NCBI GenBank assembly: GCA_945897365.1
Contig: CAMDFD010000002.1
Span: 214,678-278,677 of the forward strand
DNA from: Bordetella parapertussis
GTDB taxonomy: Bacteria > Pseudomonadota > Gammaproteobacteria > Burkholderiales > Burkholderiaceae_B
Direction: 5' to 3'
Length of the DNA stretch: 64,000 nt
Below the pieces are notes generated by a model that saw only the letters and a list, made by a program, of their open reading frames with translations, did no database searches and was not told where the DNA came from. The stretch's first letter is position 1. The number at the start of each line of letters is the position of its first letter. Position numbers and translations under genes: made by a program. Shown here one piece after another: positions 32,940-42,163 of this stretch.

Positions 32940-32972
32940 ACGCGCTAAGAGCAACGAGGCACGTGACAGAGC

Positions 32973-33437
32973 CTAGAGAAAGCGATCCATAATACGGCGG
33001 CTGTGCTTGTCGAGTTGCTGCATATCAGGCACATAAAAACGCAAGCCGTGGCTATCCGTGATGATGAGCGTCCCACCACTGAGACGGCGAATGTCCTCTT
33101 CGCCCTTAAGCACAAATTTTGTCGCACCGCGATCCGTCATGACTTCCCAGTTACTTGGGGTGGAGTACGTTGAAACTTTTAAAAGTTGCTGAATCACCGG
33201 CATCACCTCACGCGAAGCAATCTCCTCGTTAATCAGCATGCGTACATCCTCCGGCACATCGGCCAGACGATCAATCCAGAGCAGCTCTTTACCCTCGGTA
33301 CTCATCAACGCCACAAACTCTTGGGGCGACTGAACAGGAAAAGCACGCACCGGAGTGACACCTTCATGCATCATTCCATCGAACAGACGCAACACTAAGC
33401 GGCCAGCGAGGTTACGGGTCAGTTGAAAATCATCCAT
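32973..33437 (-). CDS. DUF1854 protein associated with cyanophycin metabolism
   Basis: From the ATG at 33437 the protein has 154 residues: D-D-F-Q-L-T-R-N, 'HEGVTPVRAFPVQSPQEFVALMS', 'EEIASREVMPVIQQLLKVSTYSTPSNWEV' and 'RRIMDRFL'. It matches DUF1854 proteins that sit beside a cyanophycin-linked ABC transporter. It overlaps the 3' end of that transporter gene by 8 bases, so it is translated with it. It has no signal or membrane segment and is presumably a cytoplasmic partner. No biochemical role is known to me. The longer frame to 33521 would run deeper into the transporter gene. Confidence 0.87.
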   Translation of the reverse strand: MDDFQLTRNLAGRLVLRLFDGMMHEGVTPVRAFPVQSPQEFVALMSTEGKELLWIDRLADVPEDVRMLINEEIASREVMPVIQQLLKVSTYSTPSNWEVMTDRGATKFVLKGEEDIRRLSGGTLIITDSHGLRFYVPDMQQLDKHSRRIMDRFL

Positions 33438-35715
33438 TGTGAGTCTCGCTTGGCGTTGGCAGCGGTGCTTCGGCATCAACCTGCCGAGTCTGTGCCTCGT
33501 ACAGCGCATGATAAGCACCACCGCGGGCTAACAAATCCTCGTGGTTACCGATCTCCACGACCTGACCGCGATCTAACACCACAAGACGATCGGCTTTACG
33601 AAGCGTACTGAGTCGGTGTGCAATCGCAATCGTCGTACGGCCCTGAATCAAGTTGTCCAAGGCCTCCTGAATTTCCATTTCTGTTGTGGTGTCGACCGAG
33701 GAGGTCGCTTCGTCGAGAATCAGGATCCGTGGGTCGATCAGCAACGCACGCGCAATCGAAATACGTTGACGCTCACCGCCCGAGAGCGCCTGACCACGCT
33801 CACCCACCAAGGAGTCATAGCCTTGCGGGAGCCTCAAGATGAACTCGTGCGCCCGCGCCGCGCGCGCCGCTGCTATCACTTCTTCGCGTGAGGCGCCAGG
33901 CTTGCCATAGGCAATATTTTCAGCAATCGTGCCAAAAAACAAAAAGGGCTCTTGCAGCACCAAACCAATATTGCTTCGAAAGGAGTTCAGAGAGTAGGAG
34001 CGAATATCGACACCGTCGACGCGAATGCCCCCTTCGGTGACATCGTAAAAACGACAAATCAAATTGACGAGCGAGCTTTTACCCGAACCGCTATGGCCAA
34101 CGAGGCCAATCATCTCACCCGCCCTAATACTCAAATTCACTTCGCGTAACACGGTCCGGCTGCCGTAACGAAAGCCTACATTGCGCAACTCTATCCGCCC
34201 CTCCATCCGCACAAGCGGCACCGGACGTTGCGCGTCAGGGACGCTTGAAACATGGTCCAAAATATCAAAAATGCGCTTCGCACCCGCCGCCGCCTGTTGC
34301 GTATAGGTGACGATGCGACTCATGGAGTCAAGGCGTGTATAAAACCGACCAATGTAGGCTAGAAAAGCAGCCAGTACGCCCACGCTGATCGCGCTGGAAG
34401 CGACTTGCATGATGCCAAAAATCCAGACCACAAGCAGGCCGATTTCAGTCAAAAACGTCACAGTCGGTGCGAAAAGCGCCCAAATTTTATTGATCCGATC
34501 GTTGACGCCGAGATAGCGATCATTGGCTTCGCGAAAACGTGCCACCTCGCGTTTTTCTTGGGCAAAAGCCTTGACTACTCGGATCCCGGGAATCGTGTCT
34601 GCCAATACGTTGGTCAACTCACTCCAAGAACGATCTACTTTTTCAAACCCAAACCGTAAGCGGTCACGCACCAAATGAATCATCCAGATGATGATAGGTA
34701 AAGGCACCAAAGTCGTCACGGCCAGCCAAGGATCGATGGACAACAAAATGACGGCTGTCATCACAATCATCAATACATCATTGACGAAATCCAGAAAATG
34801 CAAAGACAAGAAGATATTGATGCGATCCGTTTCACTCCCAAGCCTAGCCATCAGATCACCCGTACGCTTGCCTCCAAAAAATTGCAACGATAAGGTTTGT
34901 AAGTGATTGAATGTCGTCGTACGTAAATCCGCGCCGATTCTCTCGCTTACCCAAGCCAACAAATAAGTACGCGCCCAACCGAGCAACCAGGCAAGCAGAG
35001 CCGCCACGACCAAACCTGTCAAATAAAACGTCACGAGGTCATAGTCAATGGGTTTACCATTCTGAAAAGGAATCAGAATGTCGTCCATTAAGGGCATCGT
35101 CAGGTAGGGCGGTACCAGCGAAGCAGCGGTTGACATCAAGGTCAGCAACATACCGACCAGTAGTGGAAAGCGGTAAGGCCGGGCAAAGCGCGCTAGACGC
35201 AACAAGGCCCATGTGTCGCTTGGCCCCGACGGTGCCGCATCACAAACTGCGCACTCATCCTGATCGGGTGCGAAGGGGGTCCCGCATGCGGCACAGGCAG
35301 CCTCATCAATGACGATCTCAGCATCAGGATCACGCAACTTTTTTTGCAAGTGACCGAACAGTTCGATCATGCGCGCAACAGCAGGAACAATCCCCAACGT
35401 ATGGCGCCAGATACCCAATCGCGTCGTTCCGTCAAAGAGCTCAACCGCTCCAACACCGGCGTGATCACGATGCTGCAATGACTGGGTCGTTGAGACATGC
35501 CAAACAAGCCAGTCGGTTGTCCCGGGCGCTCTTGAAAAGATGCGATGCGTAGACAACACCACCGCACCCGAGGCAAAAAACAAATGCTCGTCTAAGTCTG
35601 GCTCAAGCCAGGCAAGAACCTGCTCCCCAGGCTCAAGCAACGCCGTCAAAGCAACCGACCAGTCGCTGGGCATTGTTGGGCTGAGTTTGGTCTCAGATGT
35701 TGAGAGAGTTGTCAT
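33430..35715 (-). CDS. ABC exporter with N-terminal zinc-ribbon, cyanophycin-associated
   Basis: The 761-residue half-transporter has an N-terminal domain of about 170 residues ending in a four-Cys ribbon (C-A-A-C and C-A-V-C). A six-helix ABC exporter membrane domain (about 180-470) and an ATPase domain follow, with G-H-S-G-S-G-K-S-S, L-S-G-G-E-R-Q and L-I-L-D-E-A-T. The extra N-terminal domain is not found in ordinary lipid or drug exporters. It is divergent from cphA' and overlaps DUF1854, the arrangement seen in other cyanophycin loci. It may move a polymer precursor or breakdown product, or attach the polymer to the membrane; this is inference. Confidence 0.9.
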   Translation of the reverse strand: MTTLSTSETKLSPTMPSDWSVALTALLEPGEQVLAWLEPDLDEHLFFASGAVVLSTHRIFSRAPGTTDWLVWHVSTTQSLQHRDHAGVGAVELFDGTTRLGIWRHTLGIVPAVARMIELFGHLQKKLRDPDAEIVIDEAACAACGTPFAPDQDECAVCDAAPSGPSDTWALLRLARFARPYRFPLLVGMLLTLMSTAASLVPPYLTMPLMDDILIPFQNGKPIDYDLVTFYLTGLVVAALLAWLLGWARTYLLAWVSERIGADLRTTTFNHLQTLSLQFFGGKRTGDLMARLGSETDRINIFLSLHFLDFVNDVLMIVMTAVILLSIDPWLAVTTLVPLPIIIWMIHLVRDRLRFGFEKVDRSWSELTNVLADTIPGIRVVKAFAQEKREVARFREANDRYLGVNDRINKIWALFAPTVTFLTEIGLLVVWIFGIMQVASSAISVGVLAAFLAYIGRFYTRLDSMSRIVTYTQQAAAGAKRIFDILDHVSSVPDAQRPVPLVRMEGRIELRNVGFRYGSRTVLREVNLSIRAGEMIGLVGHSGSGKSSLVNLICRFYDVTEGGIRVDGVDIRSYSLNSFRSNIGLVLQEPFLFFGTIAENIAYGKPGASREEVIAAARAARAHEFILRLPQGYDSLVGERGQALSGGERQRISIARALLIDPRILILDEATSSVDTTTEMEIQEALDNLIQGRTTIAIAHRLSTLRKADRLVVLDRGQVVEIGNHEDLLARGGAYHALYEAQTRQVDAEAPLPTPSETHNG

Positions 35716-35948
35716 TGCTGCGGCAGAAGGGGCTCGTCAGTCAGAAACGCCGACTGCAACAGAAAGCTGTTCATGGAGAAAATTTGGCTGACTCGATATG
35801 CTATTCACTTCGCAAGTATAACTATCATATGGCTCGGATATCTGACCTCGTCCAGGACCGATGCTACCAAACCACCTTTTTGCTGCGATAATGACACATG
35901 CACGCCATTGTGCATCGCAACAAAGTCTTTTCAGCCGACCAGTTTCTT

Positions 35949-38105
35949 ATGAGCACATGTGACATCTCGACTCTGCGCAGCATCCACTTGCGCGGACCGA
36001 ATATATGGACATACCGTCCCGTCATCGAGGCATGGATTCAGTTTGATGGACTTCCGGCGCTGCCTACCTCTACGTTACGCGATGCCTACACCCGAATTTG
36101 TCAGACTTTACCGGCCTTGGTTCACCCCGGACCAGGGATCGAAGCTTCCAAGGACACCCCTTCTTTAGTCTCCGCTGGCTTTTGGTCGCCTCACCTGCTT
36201 GAACACCTAACCCTTGTATTGCAACAGCGCGCTGGTATGCCTGGCGGTTTCGGGCAGACCAAGGCAACCTCCAAGCCAGGTCTTTATAAAGTCGTGGTGC
36301 GCGCCTGGCACGAGTTAGTCACGCGACAAGCGATGAGTTTCGCGCGCACATTGATACTGCGCGCAGTCGACAATCAAGCTGTCGATGCGCAGGAGATGAT
36401 CCAGACACTCCATGACCTGCGACAGCGTTATTGCCTGGGCCCAAGCACTGCGTGCATCGTCGATGCCGCGGATGACCGCGACATTCCTGCGATCAGACTC
36501 AGTGCGGGCAATCTGTTGCAACTTGGCTACGGCGTCAATCAACGCCGCATCTGGACTGCCGAAACAGACAATACGGGCGCGATCGCAGAGACCATCTCAC
36601 GCGACAAAGATCTCACTAAAAGCTTACTCCAAGCCTGTGGTGTTCCTATCCCGATCGGGCGTGAAGTCCGCAGTGCTCAAGATGCATGGGAGGCCGCTCA
36701 AGAACTCGGTCTGCCTGTCGTTGTCAAGCCAAGCGATGGCAATCACGGCCGCGGTGTCTTTACCAATTTGATATCGCAAGACGAAATAAACAAGGCCTAC
36801 GCGGTCGCGATCGAAGAAGGCTCGAGCGTGATCGTTGAACAATTTATTCGCGGCAATGAACATCGTCTGCTGATTGTAGGCGGCAAACTCATCGCCGCCG
36901 CCAAGGGGCAAAACGCCGTCATCACGGGTGACGGCCAACAAAGCATTCGCGCCCTGATCGACACCCAACTCAATGCGGACCCCCGCAGAGGCCACGAAGA
37001 AGATCAACCTCTTAACTATGTGCGGCTCGACGCTGCTGTGGTCTTGGAAATCGCCAGACAAGGTTTCGTCGCCGAGGACATTCCGGACCATGGCAGAGAA
37101 ATCACCATTCAGCGCAACGGCAATGTAGCCTTTGATTGTACCGAAGAGGTCCATCCCGATATCGCCGCCCTTGCCTGCACAGCAGCTCGCATTGTTGGCT
37201 TGGACATCGCAGGGATCGACCTTGTTGCCGAGAACATCTCAGCCCCTCTTGCGGCTCAACAAGGCGCCATTGTCGAAGTCAATGCCGGCCCCGGCCTCCT
37301 GATGCATCTCAAGCCAGCCTTGGGCAAGGCACGTCAGGTCGGTCAAGACATCGTTGGCTATACCTTTCCACCTGGAGATATGGCCAGAGTGCCGGTGATA
37401 GGCATCACAGGCACAAGTGGCAAAACGCTCACCAGCAAACTGCTCTTTAGACTACTCACACTTCATGGCTGGAATAGCGGACTCGCGTGCAGTGAAGGTT
37501 TGTTTGTCAATCGCCGAAGGCTTCGTGCTGGCAACTGCGCGGATCATGCCAATGGCAAGCGCGTCTTGCTCAACCGCGAAGTCGAGGCTGCCATTATCGA
37601 AAACGGCTGCAAACAAATACTCACCGAAGGCCTTGCCTACGAGCGCTGCGAAGTCGGCATCATCACGAACGTAGACTGGACCGAGGACTTAGCAGCCTAC
37701 GAAATTTGTGATGAAAGTGACCTTGTTAATATTTATCGAACACAGATGGACGTTGTTTTGCCGCATGGCATGGCAATCCTGAACGCCGAAGATGCGCGCG
37801 TCATGGAACTCGCTCAGTTCTGCGACGGCGCCGTCACGCTTTTTAGCCGTCAGGCCAACCTGGCGAGCCTCACCAGCCACGTTGCACAAGGCCATCGCGC
37901 CGTGTTTATCGAGCACGGACAACTTATCTTGGCCGAAGGCTCTTTGCGTCGAAATCTCTGCACAATCGCCTCAATTCCGATGACGCAAGCAGGTCCCCGC
38001 CACGAGCAGTTCACCAGCATTTTGGCTGCGGCGGCCGCCGCTTGGGCGCTCGGCGTGACACCCGAGCTCATCGAGGCGGGTTTAATCTCATTCGAATCAC
38101 CATAA
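35949..38105 (+). CDS. Cyanophycin synthetase-like protein CphA' (truncated Mur-ligase domain)
   Basis: The protein is about 718 residues from the ATG at 35949; ATG 35898 is an alternative, and neither has a ribosome site. The N-terminal domain and the ATP-grasp domain ('DKDLTKSLLQACGVPIP', 'LPVVVKPSDGNHGRGV', 'IVEVNAGPGLLMHL') are full. The Mur-ligase part has its P-loop G-T-S-G-K-T but stops just where CphA (next gene) begins its C-terminal Mur domain. It resembles the CphA'/CphA2 enzymes; cyanobacterial CphA2 joins beta-Asp-Arg dipeptides using only one active site. It may thus recycle dipeptide or assist CphA. A 49-base gap leads to cphA. Confidence 0.9.
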   Translation: MSTCDISTLRSIHLRGPNIWTYRPVIEAWIQFDGLPALPTSTLRDAYTRICQTLPALVHPGPGIEASKDTPSLVSAGFWSPHLLEHLTLVLQQRAGMPGGFGQTKATSKPGLYKVVVRAWHELVTRQAMSFARTLILRAVDNQAVDAQEMIQTLHDLRQRYCLGPSTACIVDAADDRDIPAIRLSAGNLLQLGYGVNQRRIWTAETDNTGAIAETISRDKDLTKSLLQACGVPIPIGREVRSAQDAWEAAQELGLPVVVKPSDGNHGRGVFTNLISQDEINKAYAVAIEEGSSVIVEQFIRGNEHRLLIVGGKLIAAAKGQNAVITGDGQQSIRALIDTQLNADPRRGHEEDQPLNYVRLDAAVVLEIARQGFVAEDIPDHGREITIQRNGNVAFDCTEEVHPDIAALACTAARIVGLDIAGIDLVAENISAPLAAQQGAIVEVNAGPGLLMHLKPALGKARQVGQDIVGYTFPPGDMARVPVIGITGTSGKTLTSKLLFRLLTLHGWNSGLACSEGLFVNRRRLRAGNCADHANGKRVLLNREVEAAIIENGCKQILTEGLAYERCEVGIITNVDWTEDLAAYEICDESDLVNIYRTQMDVVLPHGMAILNAEDARVMELAQFCDGAVTLFSRQANLASLTSHVAQGHRAVFIEHGQLILAEGSLRRNLCTIASIPMTQAGPRHEQFTSILAAAAAAWALGVTPELIEAGLISFESP

Positions 38106-38154
38106 ATATTGAACCCACTGACCCTTACGCCCCTTTATCACTTCAGGAATCCAA

Positions 38155-40725
38155 ATGGAAGTTTCTAGAATTCGTGCGCTACGCGGCCCTAACTTGTGGA
38201 GTCGTCACACCGCCATCGAGGCTGTTGTGACGTGTGTGGGTCACGAGGCTGATTTAGACCAGATGCCCAGTTTTGTCACACGATTACGCGCGCGCTTTCC
38301 TGAAATGAAACCCTTGCGCCCCCTGGGACATAAGGAACCGATTACCGTTGCGCACGCTTTAGAGGCCATTGCGCTTGGGCTTCAAGCTGCCGCGGGCTGC
38401 CCAGTCGCATTTGGTCAAACGACCTCGACACCAGAACTCAATGTCTTTCAGATCGTGTTCCAATACAGCGAAGAACCCGTTGGTCGACGCGCGCTTGAAT
38501 TAGCCGAAAATCTCTGCCAAGCCGCGCTTGACGATCACCCTTTCGACGTCAAGCAAGCACTTGCCGAATTACGCGATCTTGACGAAGACGTCCGCTTGGG
38601 CCCGAGCACGGGTTCGATCGTGGACGCCGCCGTAGCGCGAGGAATTCCATATCGCCGTCTGACTGCAGGCAGCTTGGTTCAGTTTGGTTGGGGAAGCAAA
38701 CAAAAACGCATTCAAGCCGCGGAAACAAGCAGCACGAGTGCCATCGCCGAGGCCATTGCGCAGGACAAAGATCTCACAAAAATGTTGTTGCAGGCTGCCG
38801 GCGTCCCTGTCCCTGAAGGTCATGTCGCCCAAGACCAGGAACAAGCTTGGGAAATCGCTACTCAAATCGGCTTACCCGTGGTCGTAAAGCCGCGCGACGG
38901 CAACCAAGGTAGAGGGGTCGCCGTCAACATCGAGACGCGTGAACAACTCAACAAGGCCTTCGAGGTCGCCAGCACCATTAGCCGCGATGTCATTGTTGAA
39001 CAGTACATTCCCGGACATGATTTCCGCATGCTGGTGATCGGCAATCAACTGATCGCTGCAGCAAGACGCGATCCGCCAAGCGTCATCGGAGACGGCCAAC
39101 ATACGATTGCGCAGCTGGTTGATACCGTTAATCTTGACCCGCTTCGGGGCGATGGACACGCCACCGCATTGACAAAAATCCGCCTGGATGAAATCGCGTT
39201 GGCGACGCTGGCGAACCAAGGACTTAATGCACAATCCGTTCCCGAGCGTGGTCATCGAATTTTGTTACGGAATAACGCCAACCTGAGTACAGGCGGAAGC
39301 GCGACAGACGTGACCGACGAGGTACACCCCGAGTTGGCAGCTCGCATGATCACTGCGGCACAAATGGTCGGACTCGATATCGCAGGCGTCGACTTGGTCG
39401 CCGAAACTGTCATCAAACCCATGGAAGAGCAGCGCGCAGGCATCGTAGAGATCAATGCCGCACCTGGCTTGCGCATGCACTTAAGCCCATCTTTTGGTCG
39501 AGCACGCCCCGTTGGCGAGGCCATCCTCTCAACCATGTTCGCGAATGGGGACAATGCGCGCATTCCAGTGGTCGCCGTCACGGGTACGAATGGAAAAACG
39601 ACGACAGTCCGGTTAACCGCGCACTTGTTAAAAACAAGCGGCAAACGCGTCGGCATGACAAACTCGGACGGTGTTTACATCGAACACCGCTGCATTGACA
39701 CTGGTGACTGCAGCGGTCCTCGGAGCGCTCGTAATGTACTCATGCATCCCGATGTGGATGCCGCAGTCTTTGAGACAGCTCGAGGCGGCATTCTGAGAGA
39801 AGGACTTGGTTTTGACAAATGTGATGTCGCAGTCGTCACCAACCTTGGCGTGGGAGATCATCTTGGAATGAACTTCATCACGACTATTGACCATCTTGCC
39901 CTAGTCAAGCGCGTCATTGTTCAAAACGTGGCGCCTCATGGCACTGCAGTGCTCAATGCTTCGGACCCGATGGTTTTAAAAATGGTCGAAGCATGCCCTG
40001 GAGCTGTCACACTATTTTCGAGTGACCGACACAATCCCGCGCTCAATACACATCGAGCCCAAGGTAAACGTGTGATATTTATCGATGGCGATCATGTTGT
40101 GGCCGCCGAAGGCTCAACCGAGCAACGTATTGCGCTCAAGTCAATCCCTTTGACTCGCGATGGCAGCATTACCTTCCAAAATGAGAATGCGATGGCTTCG
40201 ATCGCAGCGGCGTGGGCCTTGGGCCTTGATTGGCAAACGATCGCGACAGGCGTATCGACCTTTGTCAACGATGCCCAAACAGCACCCGGTCGTTTTAACG
40301 TGTTCGATTATAGAGGCGCAACGGTGGTGGCTGACTACGGACATAATCCTGATGCGATTCAGGCATTGATTCAAGCCATCGAAACGATGCCTGCCAAGCG
40401 ACGCATGGTGGTGATCAGCGGCGCGGGGGATCGTCGAGACGAGGATATCGTTCGTCAAACCGAGATTCTAGGCGAGGTCTTCGACCAAGCGATTTTGTAT
40501 CAAGACCAATGCCAGCGCGGCCGCGAAGATGGCGAAGTTCTTGCGCTTTTACAACAAGGATTGCAAAACGTCTCTCGCACAAAAGAAATCGAGGAAATAC
40601 GGGGAGAATTTCTGGCGATTGATACCGCACTCGCTAAACTGCAACCCGGCGATCTGTGTTTGATTTTGATCGATCAGGTGCAGGAGGCGTTGGATCATAT
40701 CGCCCTGCGTGTCGGGCAGGGCTAA
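38155..40725 (+). CDS. cphA: Cyanophycin synthetase
   Basis: The 856-residue protein has the three CphA parts in order: an N-terminal domain ('LRGPNLWSRHTAIEA'), an ATP-grasp domain ('DKDLTKMLLQAAGVPVPEGH', 'LPVVVKPRDGNQGRGV') and a complete Mur-ligase domain with V-T-G-T-N-G-K-T-T-T and the C-terminal 'VVADYGHNPDAIQAL' half. It builds the Asp backbone and adds Arg side chains to make multi-L-arginyl-poly-L-aspartate, a nitrogen reserve in the cytoplasm. AGGAAT precedes the ATG. It follows cphA' and converges on phaR. No cyanophycinase is visible in the window. Confidence 0.95.
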   Translation: MEVSRIRALRGPNLWSRHTAIEAVVTCVGHEADLDQMPSFVTRLRARFPEMKPLRPLGHKEPITVAHALEAIALGLQAAAGCPVAFGQTTSTPELNVFQIVFQYSEEPVGRRALELAENLCQAALDDHPFDVKQALAELRDLDEDVRLGPSTGSIVDAAVARGIPYRRLTAGSLVQFGWGSKQKRIQAAETSSTSAIAEAIAQDKDLTKMLLQAAGVPVPEGHVAQDQEQAWEIATQIGLPVVVKPRDGNQGRGVAVNIETREQLNKAFEVASTISRDVIVEQYIPGHDFRMLVIGNQLIAAARRDPPSVIGDGQHTIAQLVDTVNLDPLRGDGHATALTKIRLDEIALATLANQGLNAQSVPERGHRILLRNNANLSTGGSATDVTDEVHPELAARMITAAQMVGLDIAGVDLVAETVIKPMEEQRAGIVEINAAPGLRMHLSPSFGRARPVGEAILSTMFANGDNARIPVVAVTGTNGKTTTVRLTAHLLKTSGKRVGMTNSDGVYIEHRCIDTGDCSGPRSARNVLMHPDVDAAVFETARGGILREGLGFDKCDVAVVTNLGVGDHLGMNFITTIDHLALVKRVIVQNVAPHGTAVLNASDPMVLKMVEACPGAVTLFSSDRHNPALNTHRAQGKRVIFIDGDHVVAAEGSTEQRIALKSIPLTRDGSITFQNENAMASIAAAWALGLDWQTIATGVSTFVNDAQTAPGRFNVFDYRGATVVADYGHNPDAIQALIQAIETMPAKRRMVVISGAGDRRDEDIVRQTEILGEVFDQAILYQDQCQRGREDGEVLALLQQGLQNVSRTKEIEEIRGEFLAIDTALAKLQPGDLCLILIDQVQEALDHIALRVGQG

Positions 40726-40744
40726 CGCGTTGAACGATTGATTT

Positions 40745-41314
40745 TTAGGTTTTACCTTTCTCGCCAGGCGATCCTGGCGAGAAAGGAAATGTCGAAAACA
40801 TCGCGCGCGATTGGTCTTGCATCTTGTCCTGCATTTGGGAAAACAGGCTTTTGCTTTGTTCGACGTAACTGTTCATCATGTTTTGCACCATCGGAGTCTG
40901 AGCCGACATGAACTGTGTCCAGGCCTCTGGCGCAAACTGATTGGACCCGTACAGCCCCTTTGACTGATCCGCCATGCGCTCCTGAATCTCCATAAATCCC
41001 TGGATATTTTTTTCAAGATACGAACCCATCATGCCCTGCATGGCATGGCCATAAAAGCGGATCACTTGGGCCAACATCGTTGAGGAGAACATTGGCATGC
41101 CGCCGCTTTCTTCTTCGAGAATGATTTGCAAAAGAATGCTGCGAGTCAAATCCTCCGACGATTTGGCATCGACCACCTTGAATAACTCGTTTTCCAACAC
41201 CAATTGCTTGACATCCGCAAGCGTGATGTAGGTGCTGGTCTGCGTGTCATACAAACGACGGTTAGGATATTTTTTAATCAGGCGTACGGTTGCGCCCGTT
41301 GCTGCTTCAGTCAT
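40745..41314 (-). CDS. phaR: Polyhydroxyalkanoate synthesis repressor PhaR
   Basis: From the ATG at 41314 (GGGGACA upstream) the protein has 189 residues. It has the PHB-accumulation regulatory domain 'LIKKYPNRRLYDTQTSTYITL', 'VKQLVLENELFKVVDAKS' and a long helical half rich in Met and Gln. PhaR binds DNA and the PHB granule surface, so phasin genes are released from repression when polymer forms. The frame up to 41407 lies in the phaB 3' end and is rejected. It is the last gene of the pgeF-phaC-phaB-phaR run. A 14-pair hairpin covers its last codons. Confidence 0.93.
   Translation of the reverse strand: MTEAATGATVRLIKKYPNRRLYDTQTSTYITLADVKQLVLENELFKVVDAKSSEDLTRSILLQIILEEESGGMPMFSSTMLAQVIRFYGHAMQGMMGSYLEKNIQGFMEIQERMADQSKGLYGSNQFAPEAWTQFMSAQTPMVQNMMNSYVEQSKSLFSQMQDKMQDQSRAMFSTFPFSPGSPGEKGKT
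40755..40786. terminator. Perfect 14-bp hairpin between convergent cphA and phaR
   Basis: CCTTTCTCGCCAGG (40755-40768), loop CGAT, then CCTGGCGAGAAAGG (40773-40786) form an unbroken stem that overlaps the last codons of phaR and lies 30 bases past the cphA stop. Neither strand has the U-run of a standard intrinsic terminator directly after the stem, so it may protect 3' ends or act in a bidirectional, factor-assisted way. Confidence 0.5.
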
Positions 41315-41384
41315 GACTGTCCCCAAATCTATTTTCGATTTAACCACTGAACTTTGATATTCATCTTTTTGGCTGCCCACTGAC

Positions 41385-42122
41385 TCAACCCATGTGCAGG
41401 CCGCCATTCAACGAAAAGTCTGCTCCAGTCGAAAACCCGGATTCCTCAGACGCAATCCATGCGATGATGGAGGCGATTTCCTCTGGTCTTCCGAGACGCT
41501 TGACAGGAATAGTCGCAATAATTTTCTCAAGCACATCAGGACGAATCGCACGCACCATATCTGTACCGATGTAACCTGGAGACACGGTGTTGACCGTCAC
41601 GCCCTTGCTTGCGACCTCAAGTGCCAGTGACATCGTAAAACCATGAATCGCGGCCTTCGCTGTTGCGTAATTACATTGACCAAACTGACCTTTCTGCCCG
41701 TTCACGGAACTGATGTTGATAATACGCCCAAATCCACGATCAGCCATGCCGTCAATGACTTGTTTGGTGACATTAAACAGACTATTCAAGTTGGTATCCA
41801 TGACAGCGCGCCAATCATCGGAAGTCATTTTACGGAATACGCCATCGCGTGTAATACCCGCATTGTTGACCAGTACATCGATTGGACCATGCTCTGCCAC
41901 GACTTTTTTAAATGCAGCTTCGCAAGAGTTCCAGTCAGACACATTGCCCACCGAGGCATAAAAAGTGTAGCCCAGCGCGGTCTGCTCATCGATCCATTGC
42001 TGATGGTCACGACTTGGACCACATCCAGCGATCACTGTCATCCCATCTTTGGACAGACGCTGACAAATCGCGGTGCCAATGCCGCCCATACCACCCGTGA
42101 CGTACGCAATTTTTGCACTCAT
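41385..42122 (-). CDS. phaB: Acetoacetyl-CoA reductase
   Basis: From the ATG at 42122, with a strong AAGGAG eight bases upstream, the protein has 245 residues. It has V-T-G-G-M-G-G-I-G-T, V-N-N-A-G-I-T-R-D, the catalytic Y-A-T-A-K and 'VNTVSPGYIGTDMV'. It reduces acetoacetyl-CoA to (R)-3-hydroxybutyryl-CoA with NADPH, the monomer for PHB. A start eight codons upstream exists but has no ribosome site. It lies between phaC and phaR. No phaA thiolase is present here. Confidence 0.95.
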   Translation of the reverse strand: MSAKIAYVTGGMGGIGTAICQRLSKDGMTVIAGCGPSRDHQQWIDEQTALGYTFYASVGNVSDWNSCEAAFKKVVAEHGPIDVLVNNAGITRDGVFRKMTSDDWRAVMDTNLNSLFNVTKQVIDGMADRGFGRIINISSVNGQKGQFGQCNYATAKAAIHGFTMSLALEVASKGVTVNTVSPGYIGTDMVRAIRPDVLEKIIATIPVKRLGRPEEIASIIAWIASEESGFSTGADFSLNGGLHMG

Positions 42123-42163
42123 GTTTATCTCCTTGTTGTCCTGCATCTAGGTTGAACTAACCA

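Noticed and set aside
35716..35948. Possible promoters in the ABC transporter/cphA' divergent region
   Set aside because: TATAAC and TATACT -10-like hexamers occur on both strands near 35811-35820, but neither has a -35 at proper spacing, so no promoter is called.
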